Below are positions 32,433-41,807 of a DNA stretch of 64,000 bases, one piece after another. The notes beneath the pieces were generated by a model. That model was not told the DNA's origin and made no database searches. It saw nothing but the letters and a program-made list of their open reading frames with translations. Source of the DNA: JBJGXI01 sp045635475. Its GTDB lineage: Bacteria > Bacillota > Bacilli > Bacillales > Amphibacillaceae. Location of the stretch: NCBI RefSeq assembly GCF_045635475.1, contig NZ_JBJGXI010000004.1:1-64000 (forward strand), in the 5' to 3' direction. The translations under genes and the position numbers were made by a program. The stretch's first letter is position 1. Each line of letters begins with the position of its first letter.

Positions 32433-32844
32433 AAAACCTCTCTTTCCCTAAATTCTGGGGATCCTATCATACACAAATCCTCGTCTAACAAATTATAAAT
32501 CTCAATTAAAATGAATTTTTGAATTGTAACATATATTCAGATAAACAAATACAGTAGTTTTGGGTAAAAGTTTCCCAAGTGAAAAATAATTGTATGAAGT
32601 TATGTTTTAGGGACTCATGTTGCTATTAAGGAAAGAGTAAAGTAATGATGAAGGTATATCATTTTGAAAACTAACAAACTAAATAAAAAATACGCATTAA
32701 CATGAAACAGTTATAAAACATGAAGCAGGTATTAGCCGTAGTATTTTTAAATGTACGTATTTTCGAATCTTATATAAAGTTATAAATTAAAACTGGAGGT
32801 AATCTTTATCATAAATTAATTAATTAATTAGGAGGGAAAACAAC
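32433..32844. other. gene-free stretch upstream of the ZIP gene
   Basis: AT-rich DNA with no supportable gene. TTAATTAATTAATTAGG, a short tandem repeat, ends at the ribosome site of the ZIP gene. A -10-like TATAAA lies near 32772. No palindromic metalloregulator site was obvious. Confidence 0.4.
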
Positions 32845-33659
32845 ATGATAGATATGTTTAACACTTTAAATCCCGTTACACAAGCATTAGTTGGAACCTT
32901 GTTTACATGGGGGATGACTGCACTTGGAGCTGCACTGGTGTTTACACGAAAACAATGAATCAAAAGCTCTTAGATGGAATGCTTGGCTTTGCTGGTGGCG
33001 TTATGATTGCAGCAAGCTTTTGGTCTTTACTGTCACCAGCTATTGACAAGGCAGAGAGTGATGCACAGCCGGCTTGGTTTCCAGCAGCAATAGGCTTTAT
33101 GCTAGGAGGAATATTTCTTTGGGGTATAGATAAGCTTATCCCACATTTACATCCAAACGCAGAACCGAACACTGCTGAAGGTATTCATCCGGATAGAAGG
33201 AGGAGAAGTACGCTACTAGTTCTTGCCATTACTTTGCATAATATTCCAGAGGGACTTGCGATTGGTGTAGCATTTGGAGCGGTTGCCGCTGGTTTTCCAG
33301 AAGCATCATTAGCTGCCGCAGTAACATTAGCTATTGGAATTGGTATTCAAAACTTTCCGGAAGGTACAGCAGTTTCCATGCCTTTGCGCAGAGAAGGAAT
33401 GTCACGTAGAAAGAGCTTTATGTATGGGCAGTTTTCAGGTATGGTTGAGCCAATTGCCGCAGTAATAGGTGTCCTTGCAGTAACTTTAATGGAGCCACTT
33501 TTACCGTTTGCATTAAGCTTTGCTGCAGGAGCGATGATTTTTGTCGTAGCGGAGGAGGTTATTCCGGGTTCTCAGGAAAATGGCAATAAAGATCTTGCAT
33601 CTATGTGTTTGATGGTAGGATTTACTGTAATGATGATTCTGGATGTTGCATTAGGGTGA
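32845..33659 (+). pseudogene. ZIP family metal transporter with a one-base frameshift
   Basis: A first frame (32845-32958) with GGAGGG ribosome site encodes MIDMFNTLNPVTQALVGTLF then TALGAALVFTRKQ and stops. The -1 frame then continues KTMNQKLLDGMLGFAGGVMI to the end at 33659 with the ZIP motifs HNIPEGLAIG and FPEGTAVS and eight membrane segments in all. Family members (GufA/ZIP) read straight through this junction (GAALVF.KT.N.K.LD). The switch lies in an AAAA run at 32949-32952, so loss of one A, programmed slippage or a sequencing error could explain it. If read through it would import Zn or other divalent ions. Confidence 0.8.
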
Positions 33660-33691
33660 AGAAATAGACAGTTCATTGTTACATGATTTAA

Positions 33692-33740
33692 AAAAAGGAA
33701 GACGTAAGGATCGTAACGGTTTCCGTTACCTATCGCAAAC
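33692..33740. repeat. left inverted repeat flanking cadCA
   Basis: AAAAAAGGAAGACG, then GTAACGGTTTCCGTTACC and TATCGCAAAC. The last part contains a perfect palindrome GTAACGG-TTT-CCGTTAC. An imperfect copy in opposite orientation lies at 36727-36776 on the other side of cadC-cadA. Confidence 0.7.
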
Positions 33741-33760
33741 ATTCAAAATGTGAGCTGAAA

Positions 33761-33799
33761 TGACCACCAAATTGTAGGCTGATTTGGTGGTCATTTTTT
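33761..33799. terminator. terminator after the ZIP gene
   Basis: TGACCACCAAAT-loop-ATTTGGTGGTCA followed by six T: a twelve-base perfect stem. Confidence 0.85.
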
Positions 33800-33984
33800 G
33801 TTGGTTTAAAAGGATTTCTTATGGAAACTGCATTAAAATTGTATGGTAAATTGCAGGCTTAATTGTAAGGGTACAACGGCTATTGTGCCCCTACATTTTC
33901 AGTCGCATATTAGTAAGCAATTTGCTGTACATTTTGTCGGTGAAATTTAACAACTAACTAAATTCCTTTTTTTTTTTATTTTAT

Positions 33985-34055
33985 ATTCAAATTTACATTT
34001 GAATGAACAAAGAATATGTTGTAGGATAAAACTATATTCAAACGAATATTTGAAT
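33985..34055. promoter_or_regulatory. two cadO-type operators for CadC
   Basis: ATTCAAATTTACATTTGAAT (33985-34004) and ATTCAAACGAATATTTGAAT (34036-34055) are 20-base inverted repeats with the ATTCAAA half-site typical of CadC/ArsR-SmtB operators, the second immediately before the cadC ribosome site. Confidence 0.85.
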
Positions 34056-34072
34056 AAGGAGGGGTGACAATA

Positions 34073-34441
34073 ATGCGAAAAGATACTTGTGAAATTTATT
34101 GTTATGATGAAGAAAAGGTCAATCGAGTTCAACAAAAAATGGAAAAAGAAGATATATCGGGAGTTGTGAAGATGTTTAAAGTTCTTGCAGATGAAAACCG
34201 TGCGAAAATTGTTTTGTCCTTATCTCAAGAAGGAGAACTTTGTGTTTGTGATGTAGCGAATATTATTGATTCATCGGTTGCTACGACTTCTCATCATTTA
34301 AGAATGCTAAGTAATATGGGGTTAGCCAAGTATCGAAAAGAAGGGAAATTAGTCTTTTATTCTTTAGATGACGAGCATGTAAAGCAATTATTACTTCTTG
34401 CTTCAACACATCAAAAGGAGTTGATTTCGAATGGCAAATGA
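34073..34441 (+). CDS. cadC: CadC, cadmium/lead/zinc-responsive ArsR/SmtB repressor
   Basis: The 122-residue winged-helix repressor has the four metal-binding cysteines of CadC: two in MRKDTCEIYCYDEE (about residues 6 and 10) and two in ELCVCDVAN (about 55-57), plus the recognition helix region SSVATTSHHLRMLSNMG. Metal binding releases it from the two operators just upstream. The ATG at 34073 follows AAGGAGGGG. Its end overlaps the start of cadA by 11 bases. Confidence 0.95.
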   Translation: MRKDTCEIYCYDEEKVNRVQQKMEKEDISGVVKMFKVLADENRAKIVLSLSQEGELCVCDVANIIDSSVATTSHHLRMLSNMGLAKYRKEGKLVFYSLDDEHVKQLLLLASTHQKELISNGK

Positions 34442-36572
34442 TAAAGACATGGAGAAGCAAGACGAAAAAGTTTATCGGGTTCAAGGTTTTACTTGTACAA
34501 GTTGCGCTTCACAATTTGAACAAAATGTTAAAAAAATATCTGGTGTTCTAGATGCAAAAGTAAATTTTGGTGCATCAAAAGTCTCTGTAAGCGGAGAAGC
34601 AACCATTGAGGAGTTAGAGAAAGCAGGTTCTTTTGAGAATTTAAAACTTAGACCAGAGAACGAACAGGTTCAAGAGGAAAAAACACCATTTTGGAAAGAA
34701 AAAGAAAACATTCGTGTCATGATTTCAACCGTGCTTATTATCGTTGCTTGGTTATTAGGTAAACAATTTGGTGAAGAAAGTACACAATCGATTTTGTTAT
34801 ATGGTGCCTCCATGTTACTTGCTGGATACACACTGTTTATTAAAGGGTTGAAAAATCTTTTCCAATTCCAGTTTGATATGAATGTTCTAATGACTGTTGC
34901 AGTTATTGGGGCGGCAGCTATTGGTGAATGGGGAGAAGGTGCAGTTGTTGTCATCTTGTTTGCAGTGAGTGAGGCACTAGAATCTTACTCAATGGATAAA
35001 GCGCGACAGTCAATTCGTTCTTTAATGGACATTGCACCAAAAGAAGCGCTTATTCGAAGAGGAAATGAAGAAATGATGGTTGCAGTTGAAGATATTCAAG
35101 TTGATGATATCATGATTGTAAAGCCAGGGCAAAAGCTTGCAATGGACGGGGTTGTTGTTAAAGGAGAATCAACGATAAACCAAGCAACCATTACAGGTGA
35201 ATCTGTTCCTATTACGAAATCAATTGATGATGAAGTGTTTGCTGGAACATTAAATGATGAAGGACTTCTAGAAGTCAAAGTAACAAAGCGTGTTGAAGAT
35301 ACGACGATTGCAAAGATTATTCACCTTGTTGAAGAAGCACAAGCAGAAAGAGCACCTTCTCAAGCTTTTGTAGATAAATTTGCAAAAATTTATACACCAG
35401 CTATTATTTTATTTGCTTTAGGATTAGCAGTTGTCCCACCTTTATTGCTGGGGGCAGATTGGAGCGAATGGATTTATAGAGGGTTAGCTGTTCTTGTTGT
35501 TGGATGTCCGTGTGCCTTAGTTGTATCAACTCCTGTTTCCATCGTTACGGCGATTGGAAATGCCGCAAAAAATGGTGTTTTAATTAAAGGTGGTATTCAT
35601 TTAGAAGAAGCAGGGGCTTTAACTGCATTTGCTTTTGATAAGACAGGTACATTAACTAAAGGTGTTCCAGAGGTTACAGATATAGTTCAAGTAGCTCAAA
35701 AAGACGAAAAAGAAATGTTAGGAATTGCCGCAGCTTTAGAAAAAGGGTCAGGTCATCCACTTGCTTCAGCGATTATGCGAAAAGCTGATAATGATAAGGT
35801 TGATTTTGATGCTTTAACTATTGAAAATTTTTCTTCAATTACAGGGAAAGGCGTAAAGGCAAGTGTTAATGGCACGTTTTATTATATTGGTAGTCCTCGC
35901 TTATTTGAAGAAGTTCTTGATTCAGGCGTTTCAAGTGAATTGAAAAATCAAATTAAAGACCTTCAAAAGCAAGGAAAAACCGTGATGGTATTAGGTGCCG
36001 AGAATGAAATTTTAACGCTTATTGCCGTAGCTGATGAGGTTCGAGAAACAAGTAAAGAAGCAATTCAAAAGCTTTATAACATGGGTATTAAGAAAACCGT
36101 GATGTTAACGGGTGACAACGAAGCAACGGCTCAAGCGATTGGTAAAAAGCTTGGTGTCAATGAAATAAAAGCAGAGCTTATGCCACAAGAAAAACTTGAA
36201 TATATAAAAAAATTACGAAGTGAAGAAGAAAATGTTGCCATGATTGGTGATGGTGTAAACGATGCACCAGCTCTAGCAGCTTCAACCGTTGGTATTGCAA
36301 TGGGGGGTGCTGGAACAGATACCGCACTTGAAACGGCTGATATTGTTTTAATGGCAGATGATTTAGAAAAGCTCCCATTTACGATTAAATTAAGTAAAAA
36401 AGCACTTCAAATCATTAAACAAAACATTTCATTTGCTCTAGGCATTAAATTATTAGCGTTAATATTAGTTATTCCAGGATGGTTAACACTATGGATGGCA
36501 ATTTTCGCTGATATGGGAGCCACATTACTTGTTACATTAAATGGACTTCGATTATTAAGAGTTAAAGGATAG
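34431..36572 (+). CDS. cadA: CadA, cadmium/zinc/lead-exporting P1B-type ATPase
   Basis: The 713-residue pump has an N-terminal heavy-metal-associated domain (GFTCTSCASQFE, about 19-30), six to eight membrane segments including the metal site VVGCPCALVVS, the TGES actuator motif, phosphorylation site FDKTGTLT, TGDN and GDGVNDAPALA. It exports Cd, Zn or Pb from the cytoplasm. AAAGGAG inside cadC serves it; the genes overlap and are co-transcribed. The unit is bounded by inverted repeats, and a second CadA-type pump lies at 39234. Confidence 0.95.
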   Translation: MANDKDMEKQDEKVYRVQGFTCTSCASQFEQNVKKISGVLDAKVNFGASKVSVSGEATIEELEKAGSFENLKLRPENEQVQEEKTPFWKEKENIRVMISTVLIIVAWLLGKQFGEESTQSILLYGASMLLAGYTLFIKGLKNLFQFQFDMNVLMTVAVIGAAAIGEWGEGAVVVILFAVSEALESYSMDKARQSIRSLMDIAPKEALIRRGNEEMMVAVEDIQVDDIMIVKPGQKLAMDGVVVKGESTINQATITGESVPITKSIDDEVFAGTLNDEGLLEVKVTKRVEDTTIAKIIHLVEEAQAERAPSQAFVDKFAKIYTPAIILFALGLAVVPPLLLGADWSEWIYRGLAVLVVGCPCALVVSTPVSIVTAIGNAAKNGVLIKGGIHLEEAGALTAFAFDKTGTLTKGVPEVTDIVQVAQKDEKEMLGIAAALEKGSGHPLASAIMRKADNDKVDFDALTIENFSSITGKGVKASVNGTFYYIGSPRLFEEVLDSGVSSELKNQIKDLQKQGKTVMVLGAENEILTLIAVADEVRETSKEAIQKLYNMGIKKTVMLTGDNEATAQAIGKKLGVNEIKAELMPQEKLEYIKKLRSEEENVAMIGDGVNDAPALAASTVGIAMGGAGTDTALETADIVLMADDLEKLPFTIKLSKKALQIIKQNISFALGIKLLALILVIPGWLTLWMAIFADMGATLLVTLNGLRLLRVKG

Positions 36573-36604
36573 GGAATTGGTTTTTCAAGTTTCTTTTTAA
36601 TAAC

Positions 36605-36735
36605 AATTGAAATTCACTACTCTTAAAGGGAGCTTAGTTGAAGAAGCAATTGAAAATAAATAGAAGAAAAAATACGGTGAAATTCGCTATGCAATTTTAG
36701 GTACATTTGATGGCGTAATTTCAAGTTTTGCGATA
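36605..36735 (+). pseudogene. 5' fragment of a membrane-protein gene
   Basis: After cadA a frame reads KFTTLKGSLVEEAIENK, a TAG stop, then KKYGEIRYAILGTFDGVISS then FAIG and merges into the right inverted repeat. RYAILG.FDG...S resembles the start of VIT1/CCC1-like iron/manganese transporters; the assignment is tentative. It is interrupted by a stop and has no 3' part. Confidence 0.4.
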
Positions 36736-36776
36736 GGTAACGGAACCCGTTATAATGATCGTCTTTCTTTTTTGAA
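36727..36776. repeat. right inverted repeat flanking cadCA
   Basis: TTTTGCGATAGGTAACGGAA then CCCGTTATAATGATCGTCTT and TCTTTTTT: on the opposite strand this matches the left copy at 33692-33740 with a few mismatches and one small gap. Confidence 0.7.
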
Positions 36777-36810
36777 AAATATAAGCAATACGCTATTTTA
36801 TAGTCAAGTT

Positions 36811-36924
36811 AGTCAATTTCATAATACTGATTTTTAGCTATCTTCATCCATATAGTCGGATTAAACCGTCTCCTAACTATATATGGATGAAGATAGCTGT
36901 ATAAGGTAATTATGAAATTTACTC
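36811..36924. repeat. 115-bp palindromic MITE, copy 2
   Basis: Same element as 2849-2964: ends AGTCAATTTCATAAT and ATTATGAAATTTACTC, internal arms AGCTATCTTCATCCATATAG and its inverse. It lies between the cadCA unit and the truncated czrA-like fragment. Confidence 0.87.
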
Positions 36925-37009
36925 AAGTACTTATCGCATTAATACAATCACAACTAATGATGTAAAGCGTGTTTAATCGTATGCTCTAGTTAAGTTTATT
37001 ACATGTTCA

Positions 37010-37138
37010 TCATCGTGTGCATAACAAAGGGTTGTTCCTTGTGGGTTCTCCTAATGCTTTAAATAATTGAAAGATTACAAATATTGTTTCTTCATCTAAT
37101 ACTCCATATTTATTTTCATTTTTGACATGATCAGCCAT
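37010..37138 (-). pseudogene. truncated CzrA-like ArsR regulator
   Basis: With a good ribosome site (AAGAGGTAA) the minus strand encodes MADHVKNENKYGVLDEETIF then VIFQLFKALGEPTR, which matches the N-terminus of zinc-responsive CzrA (LDEETLF......KALSDPTR). It then runs out as NNPLLCTR and stops: the whole DNA-binding and metal-binding part is lost. CzrA normally controls czcD, which lies nearby at 38235. Confidence 0.7.
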
Positions 37139-37204
37139 CTAATTACCTCTTATACTCATGGCAGTGGTATTAAAATGTCAATTAGTTAATATAAAATGTT
37201 GTAG

Positions 37205-37945
37205 CTAATGAACCTGAATAAACTCCATAAACAACAAAACAGTAATTATGCCAAGACTTAGGAACTGTGCGAAATGAGAAAATTTTAATTTGGAATACGG
37301 CTTAGCTATTAATTCAAAAACACTAACGTAACTTAAAGAACCAATGGAAATACCCATAAATATAGCTCTAAGACGATTATCTTGAAAAAAACTCTGCTCA
37401 CCTAAAAGTAGGGCTAAAAAGAAACACGAAACGATAAGAAATGAGAATGTAATAAAAGAAAATATCGAGTAGAGAGCACTACTTGCACTCACTAGCGATA
37501 GAAATAAAGCAAGTCCTTCAGGTATTTGATGGATTATGAAGGATGCAGTGAGATCATTGGATAATTGATTATTGATCCAATTGGAACTGATTGCTATGCC
37601 AGCCGGGAAGTTGTGTATAGCAATCGCAATTACTAAAAAGAAGGCACCGAATGAAATAGCGTTATTTTTTTTCGATTCTATGTGAAAGGATTCGGTAAGT
37701 AGGTGTATTTCGTGCATGAATACGATCCCTAATAGAATGCTGATTAGTAACCCAAACTGATCATAAGTCCCGGTTGATTCAGGAATTACCTCAAATATGA
37801 TAAGTCCTAAAACAAGGGATCCTGAATATACATAAAGTTTGTTCACTTGCTTGACAAATTTATTTATAATCCATCCTAAAACCCCTCCTAGTATTAATCC
37901 TACCAATGCAAAAATACTTAATTCTACCATCGTTTGTATATTCAC
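37205..37945 (-). CDS. ZIP family metal transporter
   Basis: The 246-residue protein has eight membrane segments with the ZIP metal-site motifs AIAIHNFPAGIAI (about 108-120) and IIHQIPEGLALF (about 137-148) on neighbouring helices. ZIP proteins move Zn, Fe or Mn into the cytoplasm. It starts with GTG behind AAGGAATG and lies divergent to czcD and upstream of the truncated czrA fragment on the same strand. It is distinct from the ZIP at 32845. Confidence 0.87.
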   Translation of the reverse strand: MNIQTMVELSIFALVGLILGGVLGWIINKFVKQVNKLYVYSGSLVLGLIIFEVIPESTGTYDQFGLLISILLGIVFMHEIHLLTESFHIESKKNNAISFGAFFLVIAIAIHNFPAGIAISSNWINNQLSNDLTASFIIHQIPEGLALFLSLVSASSALYSIFSFITFSFLIVSCFFLALLLGEQSFFQDNRLRAIFMGISIGSLSYVSVFELIAKPYSKLKFSHFAQFLSLGIITVLLFMEFIQVH

Positions 37946-38234
37946 TTTTTTATCATTCCTTATTTACCTGGATTTTAAAATATTCACTTATACAAGCCTA
38001 TACATAGTTGTTTGATAATATGAAATGTAATTAGCGGAAGTTTACTGTTTATTTTTAAAATAATTTTTTTCTGCAAGGAAAAAATAACAATTAGATGGCG
38101 GATAAAAGGATTTCTTCAAGACAACGTGTTTAAAATTAAAATGTTGTTTATATTTAAAAAATTAGAAAATACTTTTAGTGAATCACATATATGATAATAT
38201 ATTCATATATAGATGTTAGGAGGATTTTTTTAGA

Positions 38235-39164
38235 ATGGGACATGATCATTCACACGGTGCTAACAAAAAAGCGTTAATGATTAGTTTTATTATTACAACA
38301 GGATACATGATCGTAGAAGCACTCGGGGGCTTTATAACAAATAGTCTGGCCTTATTGTCAGATGCTGGACACATGTTAAGTGATTCAGTTTCTTTAGGGG
38401 TAGGATTAGTCGCATTTATCTTAGGAGAAAAAACAGCAAACTATAGTAAGACATACGGTTACAAAAGGTTTGAAATACTTGCGGCTCTTTTTAATGGAGT
38501 GACACTTGTTTTAATCGCTTTATATATTTTTTACGAAGCATATCAACGTTTTGTTGATCCGCCAAAGGTGGCGTCCACAGGTATGTTGATCATAGGCATT
38601 ATTGGTCTATTGGTTAATATTTTTGTCGCTTGGATATTAATGCGTGGTGATACAGAAGAAAACTTAAATCTAAGAGCGGCCTTTCTTCATGTGATTGGTG
38701 ACATGCTTGGCTCTGTAGGTGCAATTATTGCTGCATTATTAATCATGTTCTTTGGTTTGGGTTGGGCAGATCCGCTTGCAAGTGTGCTTGTGGCCATTCT
38801 TGTTTTGATTAGTGGATGGCGTGTAACAAAAGATGCTGTTCATGTATTAATGGAAGGTACTCCAAAAAATGTTGACATTGATGAATTGATTAATACATTG
38901 CAAAAAGTAGATGGAATTTCAAATATTCACGACCTACATGTATGGAGCATAACTAGCGGACAGAATGCACTTTCCTGTCATGTGGTAGTTAGGGAAAATA
39001 TTACTATTCGAGAAACTCAAAAATTATTGAGAACAATTGAACATCAATTAGAACATCAAGGTATTGATCATGTAACTGTTCAAGTGGAGAACGAGGAACA
39101 TCCTCACGATGATTCCATAATGTGTCAAATAGAAGAACAGGGGTCCCACAGTCATCATCATTAA
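38235..39164 (+). CDS. czcD: CzcD-like cation diffusion facilitator
   Basis: The 309-residue CDF antiporter has six membrane segments, the zinc-site motif LLSDAGHMLSDS (about 37-48) and HVIGDMLGSVGA (helix 5 site), and His-rich ends (MGHDHSHGAN, SHHH). It exports Zn, Co or Cd in exchange for protons. AGGAGGA lies before the ATG. The upstream region holds the palindromic run ATATATTCATATAT, a possible CzrA-type site, although the czrA-like gene here is truncated. Confidence 0.93.
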   Translation: MGHDHSHGANKKALMISFIITTGYMIVEALGGFITNSLALLSDAGHMLSDSVSLGVGLVAFILGEKTANYSKTYGYKRFEILAALFNGVTLVLIALYIFYEAYQRFVDPPKVASTGMLIIGIIGLLVNIFVAWILMRGDTEENLNLRAAFLHVIGDMLGSVGAIIAALLIMFFGLGWADPLASVLVAILVLISGWRVTKDAVHVLMEGTPKNVDIDELINTLQKVDGISNIHDLHVWSITSGQNALSCHVVVRENITIRETQKLLRTIEHQLEHQGIDHVTVQVENEEHPHDDSIMCQIEEQGSHSHHH

Positions 39165-39233
39165 AAAGTATTATTGCGATGGGAGAGTAAAGAGTAGTGA
39201 ATTTTCAAAACTAAAATGGAGGGGGAGATACTT

Positions 39234-41612
39234 GTGGAAGCAGCAAAGAAAGTGAAACAAGAATATGTTCTCGACGGTCTTGACTGTGCAAATTGTGCAG
39301 TAAAGATTGAGAATGGTGTTTCAAAGGTGAAAGGTATTGAGAACTGTTCGGTTAATTTCGCAACTAAGACTATTTCATTTGAATTAGATGAACAGAAACA
39401 AGATGAGGTATCTAATGAAGCGAGGAAAGTGATCGGGAAATTAGAACCAGCGATCGATGTGAAAAATAAAAATCAAGGTAATTATTCAACATCGAATAAA
39501 GTGTTTGTTTTAGAAGGTTTGGATTGTGCTAGCTGTGCGGCCAAAATAGAAAAAGAAGTTGGTAAGATGGATGGCGTGTCAACCTCAACTGTTGATTTTG
39601 TATCTAAGAAGTTAACCGTTGATTTTAGTAATCCTTCCGAGACAGATTCTATTTCAGAAAAAATAAAACAAACGATTACACGGTTAGAACCGCATATTAA
39701 ACCGATAGAATTTCAGAAAAATCAAAGTCATGACAATAATAATGCCCATGATCATGATCATGGCGACGGAGGAATAAAGCCACTCTTAACGAGATTAGTA
39801 GCTGGTGCTGTCATTACAGCAATCCCATTATTTGGACAATTCATACCAACAATTGAAATAGCACTTTTTCTAGTTGGCTATTTACTGATTGGTGGAGATA
39901 TTGTATGGCGGGCTGTCAAAAACATCACGCGTGGGCAAGTGTTTGATGAACATTTCTTAATGAGCCTTGCTACTATAGGTGCTTTCTTGATTGGTGAGTA
40001 TCCAGAGGGTATTGCGGTTATGCTTTTTTATCAGGTTGGCGAACTGTTCCAAAGTTTAGCGGTTAACCGATCTCGAAAGTCTATTAGTGATTTGATGGAT
40101 ATTCGGCCAGATTATGCAAATCTGAAAGTGAATGGGGAAGAAAAGAAAGTTAGTCCGGAAGAAGTGAATATTGGAGATATTATTATCGTTAAAGCTGGTG
40201 AAAAGGTTCCATTAGATGGAAAAGTACTAGAAGGAAGCTCAACTGTTGATACTTCTGCATTAACCGGGGAATCAGTTCCTGGAAGTGTAAAAGCTGGTAA
40301 TGAAGTGCTATCAGGATTTATTAATAAAAATGGTTTGTTAACAGTAGAAGTAACAAAAGTCTTTGCGGAGTCTACAGTTAGTAAAATTCTTGATCTTGTG
40401 CAAAATGCAAGTGGTAGAAAAGCTCCAACAGAGAATTTTATAACGAAATTTGCACGATATTATACGCCGGTAGTAGTAATCATTGCTGCATTCGTTGCCT
40501 TTATTCCGCCATTAATACTAACAGGAGCAACATTTTCAGAATGGATTTATAGAGCATTAATTTTCTTAGTTATTTCTTGTCCGTGTGCCCTCGTTGTGTC
40601 TATACCATTAGGATTCTTCGGAGGAATTGGTGGTGCAGCAAAACAAGGGATATTAGTCAAAGGTGCAAATTATCTAGAAGGCCTTAATAGTGTGAAGTAT
40701 GCTGTTTTTGATAAAACAGGTACGTTAACAAAAGGGGTATTTAAAGTTACCGATATACACTCTGAAGGTAATTTCACGAAGGAAAAGTTATTGGAGTATG
40801 CGGCTTTCGCTGAGGTCCATTCCAATCACCCAATTGCAACTTCAATATTAAATGCATATGACAAAGAAGTAAATCGTGAGGTTATTTCTAATTATAATGA
40901 AGTTTCAGGTCACGGCATAGAAGTGGATGTAGATGGTAGTCATATCCTTGCAGGTAACAAGAAACTAATGGATAAAGAAAACATTGAGTACGTTGAACCA
41001 ACAAAAATTGGGACAGTTGTCCATGTAGCAGTGAACAAAAAATATGCTGGTTATATCATTATTTCAGACGAAATAAAAGAAGATGCATTAGAAGCAATGA
41101 AAGCATTAAAAGCTTTAGGTGTAAAAAAGACAATTATGCTTACAGGTGATTCAAAGGCAGTTGCCACTGAAGTTAGTAACGCGCTTCAACTTGATGAATT
41201 TTATGCAGAACTATTGCCGCATGAGAAAGTAGCAAAAATGGAAGCGTTAGATAGTGAAAAGCTTGAAGGTGAGAAATCTATATTCGTTGGTGATGGCATT
41301 AATGACACGCCAGTTCTTGCAAGAGCTGATATTGGTGTAGCCATGGGTGGCTTAGGATCAGATGCAGCTATTGAAGCCGCTGATGTGGTGATCATGACCG
41401 ATGAACCATCTAAATTAGCGGTGGGAATCAAAAAAGCAAAATATACGAAAAAAATTGTTTGGCAAAATATTATTTTAGCCTTAGGAGTTAAAGCGATCGT
41501 TCTTTTATTAGGTGCATTTGGTTTAGCGACAATGTGGGAGGCAATCATATCAGATGTCGGGGTTACTTTATTAGCAGTTCTAAATTCGATGAGAGTTCTA
41601 AGAAATAATTAG
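39234..41612 (+). CDS. second CadA-type P1B ATPase with two metal-binding domains
   Basis: The 792-residue pump has two N-terminal HMA domains (GLDCANCAVKIE and GLDCASCAAKIE), a His/Asp-rich linker (NNAHDHDHGDGG, about 178-190), the CPC motif SCPCALVVSIP, FDKTGTLT, TGDS and GDGINDTPVLA. It is a Zn/Cd/Pb exporter distinct from the cadA at 34431. GGAGGGGGAG precedes the GTG at 39234, which is preferred over an ATG at 39216 placed inside that site. It lies 70 bases after czcD and may be co-transcribed. Confidence 0.92.
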   Translation: MEAAKKVKQEYVLDGLDCANCAVKIENGVSKVKGIENCSVNFATKTISFELDEQKQDEVSNEARKVIGKLEPAIDVKNKNQGNYSTSNKVFVLEGLDCASCAAKIEKEVGKMDGVSTSTVDFVSKKLTVDFSNPSETDSISEKIKQTITRLEPHIKPIEFQKNQSHDNNNAHDHDHGDGGIKPLLTRLVAGAVITAIPLFGQFIPTIEIALFLVGYLLIGGDIVWRAVKNITRGQVFDEHFLMSLATIGAFLIGEYPEGIAVMLFYQVGELFQSLAVNRSRKSISDLMDIRPDYANLKVNGEEKKVSPEEVNIGDIIIVKAGEKVPLDGKVLEGSSTVDTSALTGESVPGSVKAGNEVLSGFINKNGLLTVEVTKVFAESTVSKILDLVQNASGRKAPTENFITKFARYYTPVVVIIAAFVAFIPPLILTGATFSEWIYRALIFLVISCPCALVVSIPLGFFGGIGGAAKQGILVKGANYLEGLNSVKYAVFDKTGTLTKGVFKVTDIHSEGNFTKEKLLEYAAFAEVHSNHPIATSILNAYDKEVNREVISNYNEVSGHGIEVDVDGSHILAGNKKLMDKENIEYVEPTKIGTVVHVAVNKKYAGYIIISDEIKEDALEAMKALKALGVKKTIMLTGDSKAVATEVSNALQLDEFYAELLPHEKVAKMEALDSEKLEGEKSIFVGDGINDTPVLARADIGVAMGGLGSDAAIEAADVVIMTDEPSKLAVGIKKAKYTKKIVWQNIILALGVKAIVLLLGAFGLATMWEAIISDVGVTLLAVLNSMRVLRNN

Positions 41613-41659
41613 TAAGACAGAGGAAAAGTGGTGTTAGTAATTTAAAACAAGTTGTATAT

Positions 41660-41692
41660 GCCTCCAATTGTAAATCGTTGGAGGCAATATTT
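41660..41692 (+). terminator. terminator after the second cadA
   Basis: GCCTCCAA-loop-TTGGAGGC followed by AATATTTTT. Confidence 0.75.
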
Positions 41693-41807
41693 TTGTCTAA
41701 GATCTATACCTGATTTTGACACTTTTATGACACTTTTTTTATTAAATAAATGTATACTGCTTTTCATGGTATGATTAGCATTTAATACTTTTTACACTAT
41801 AAAGGTG

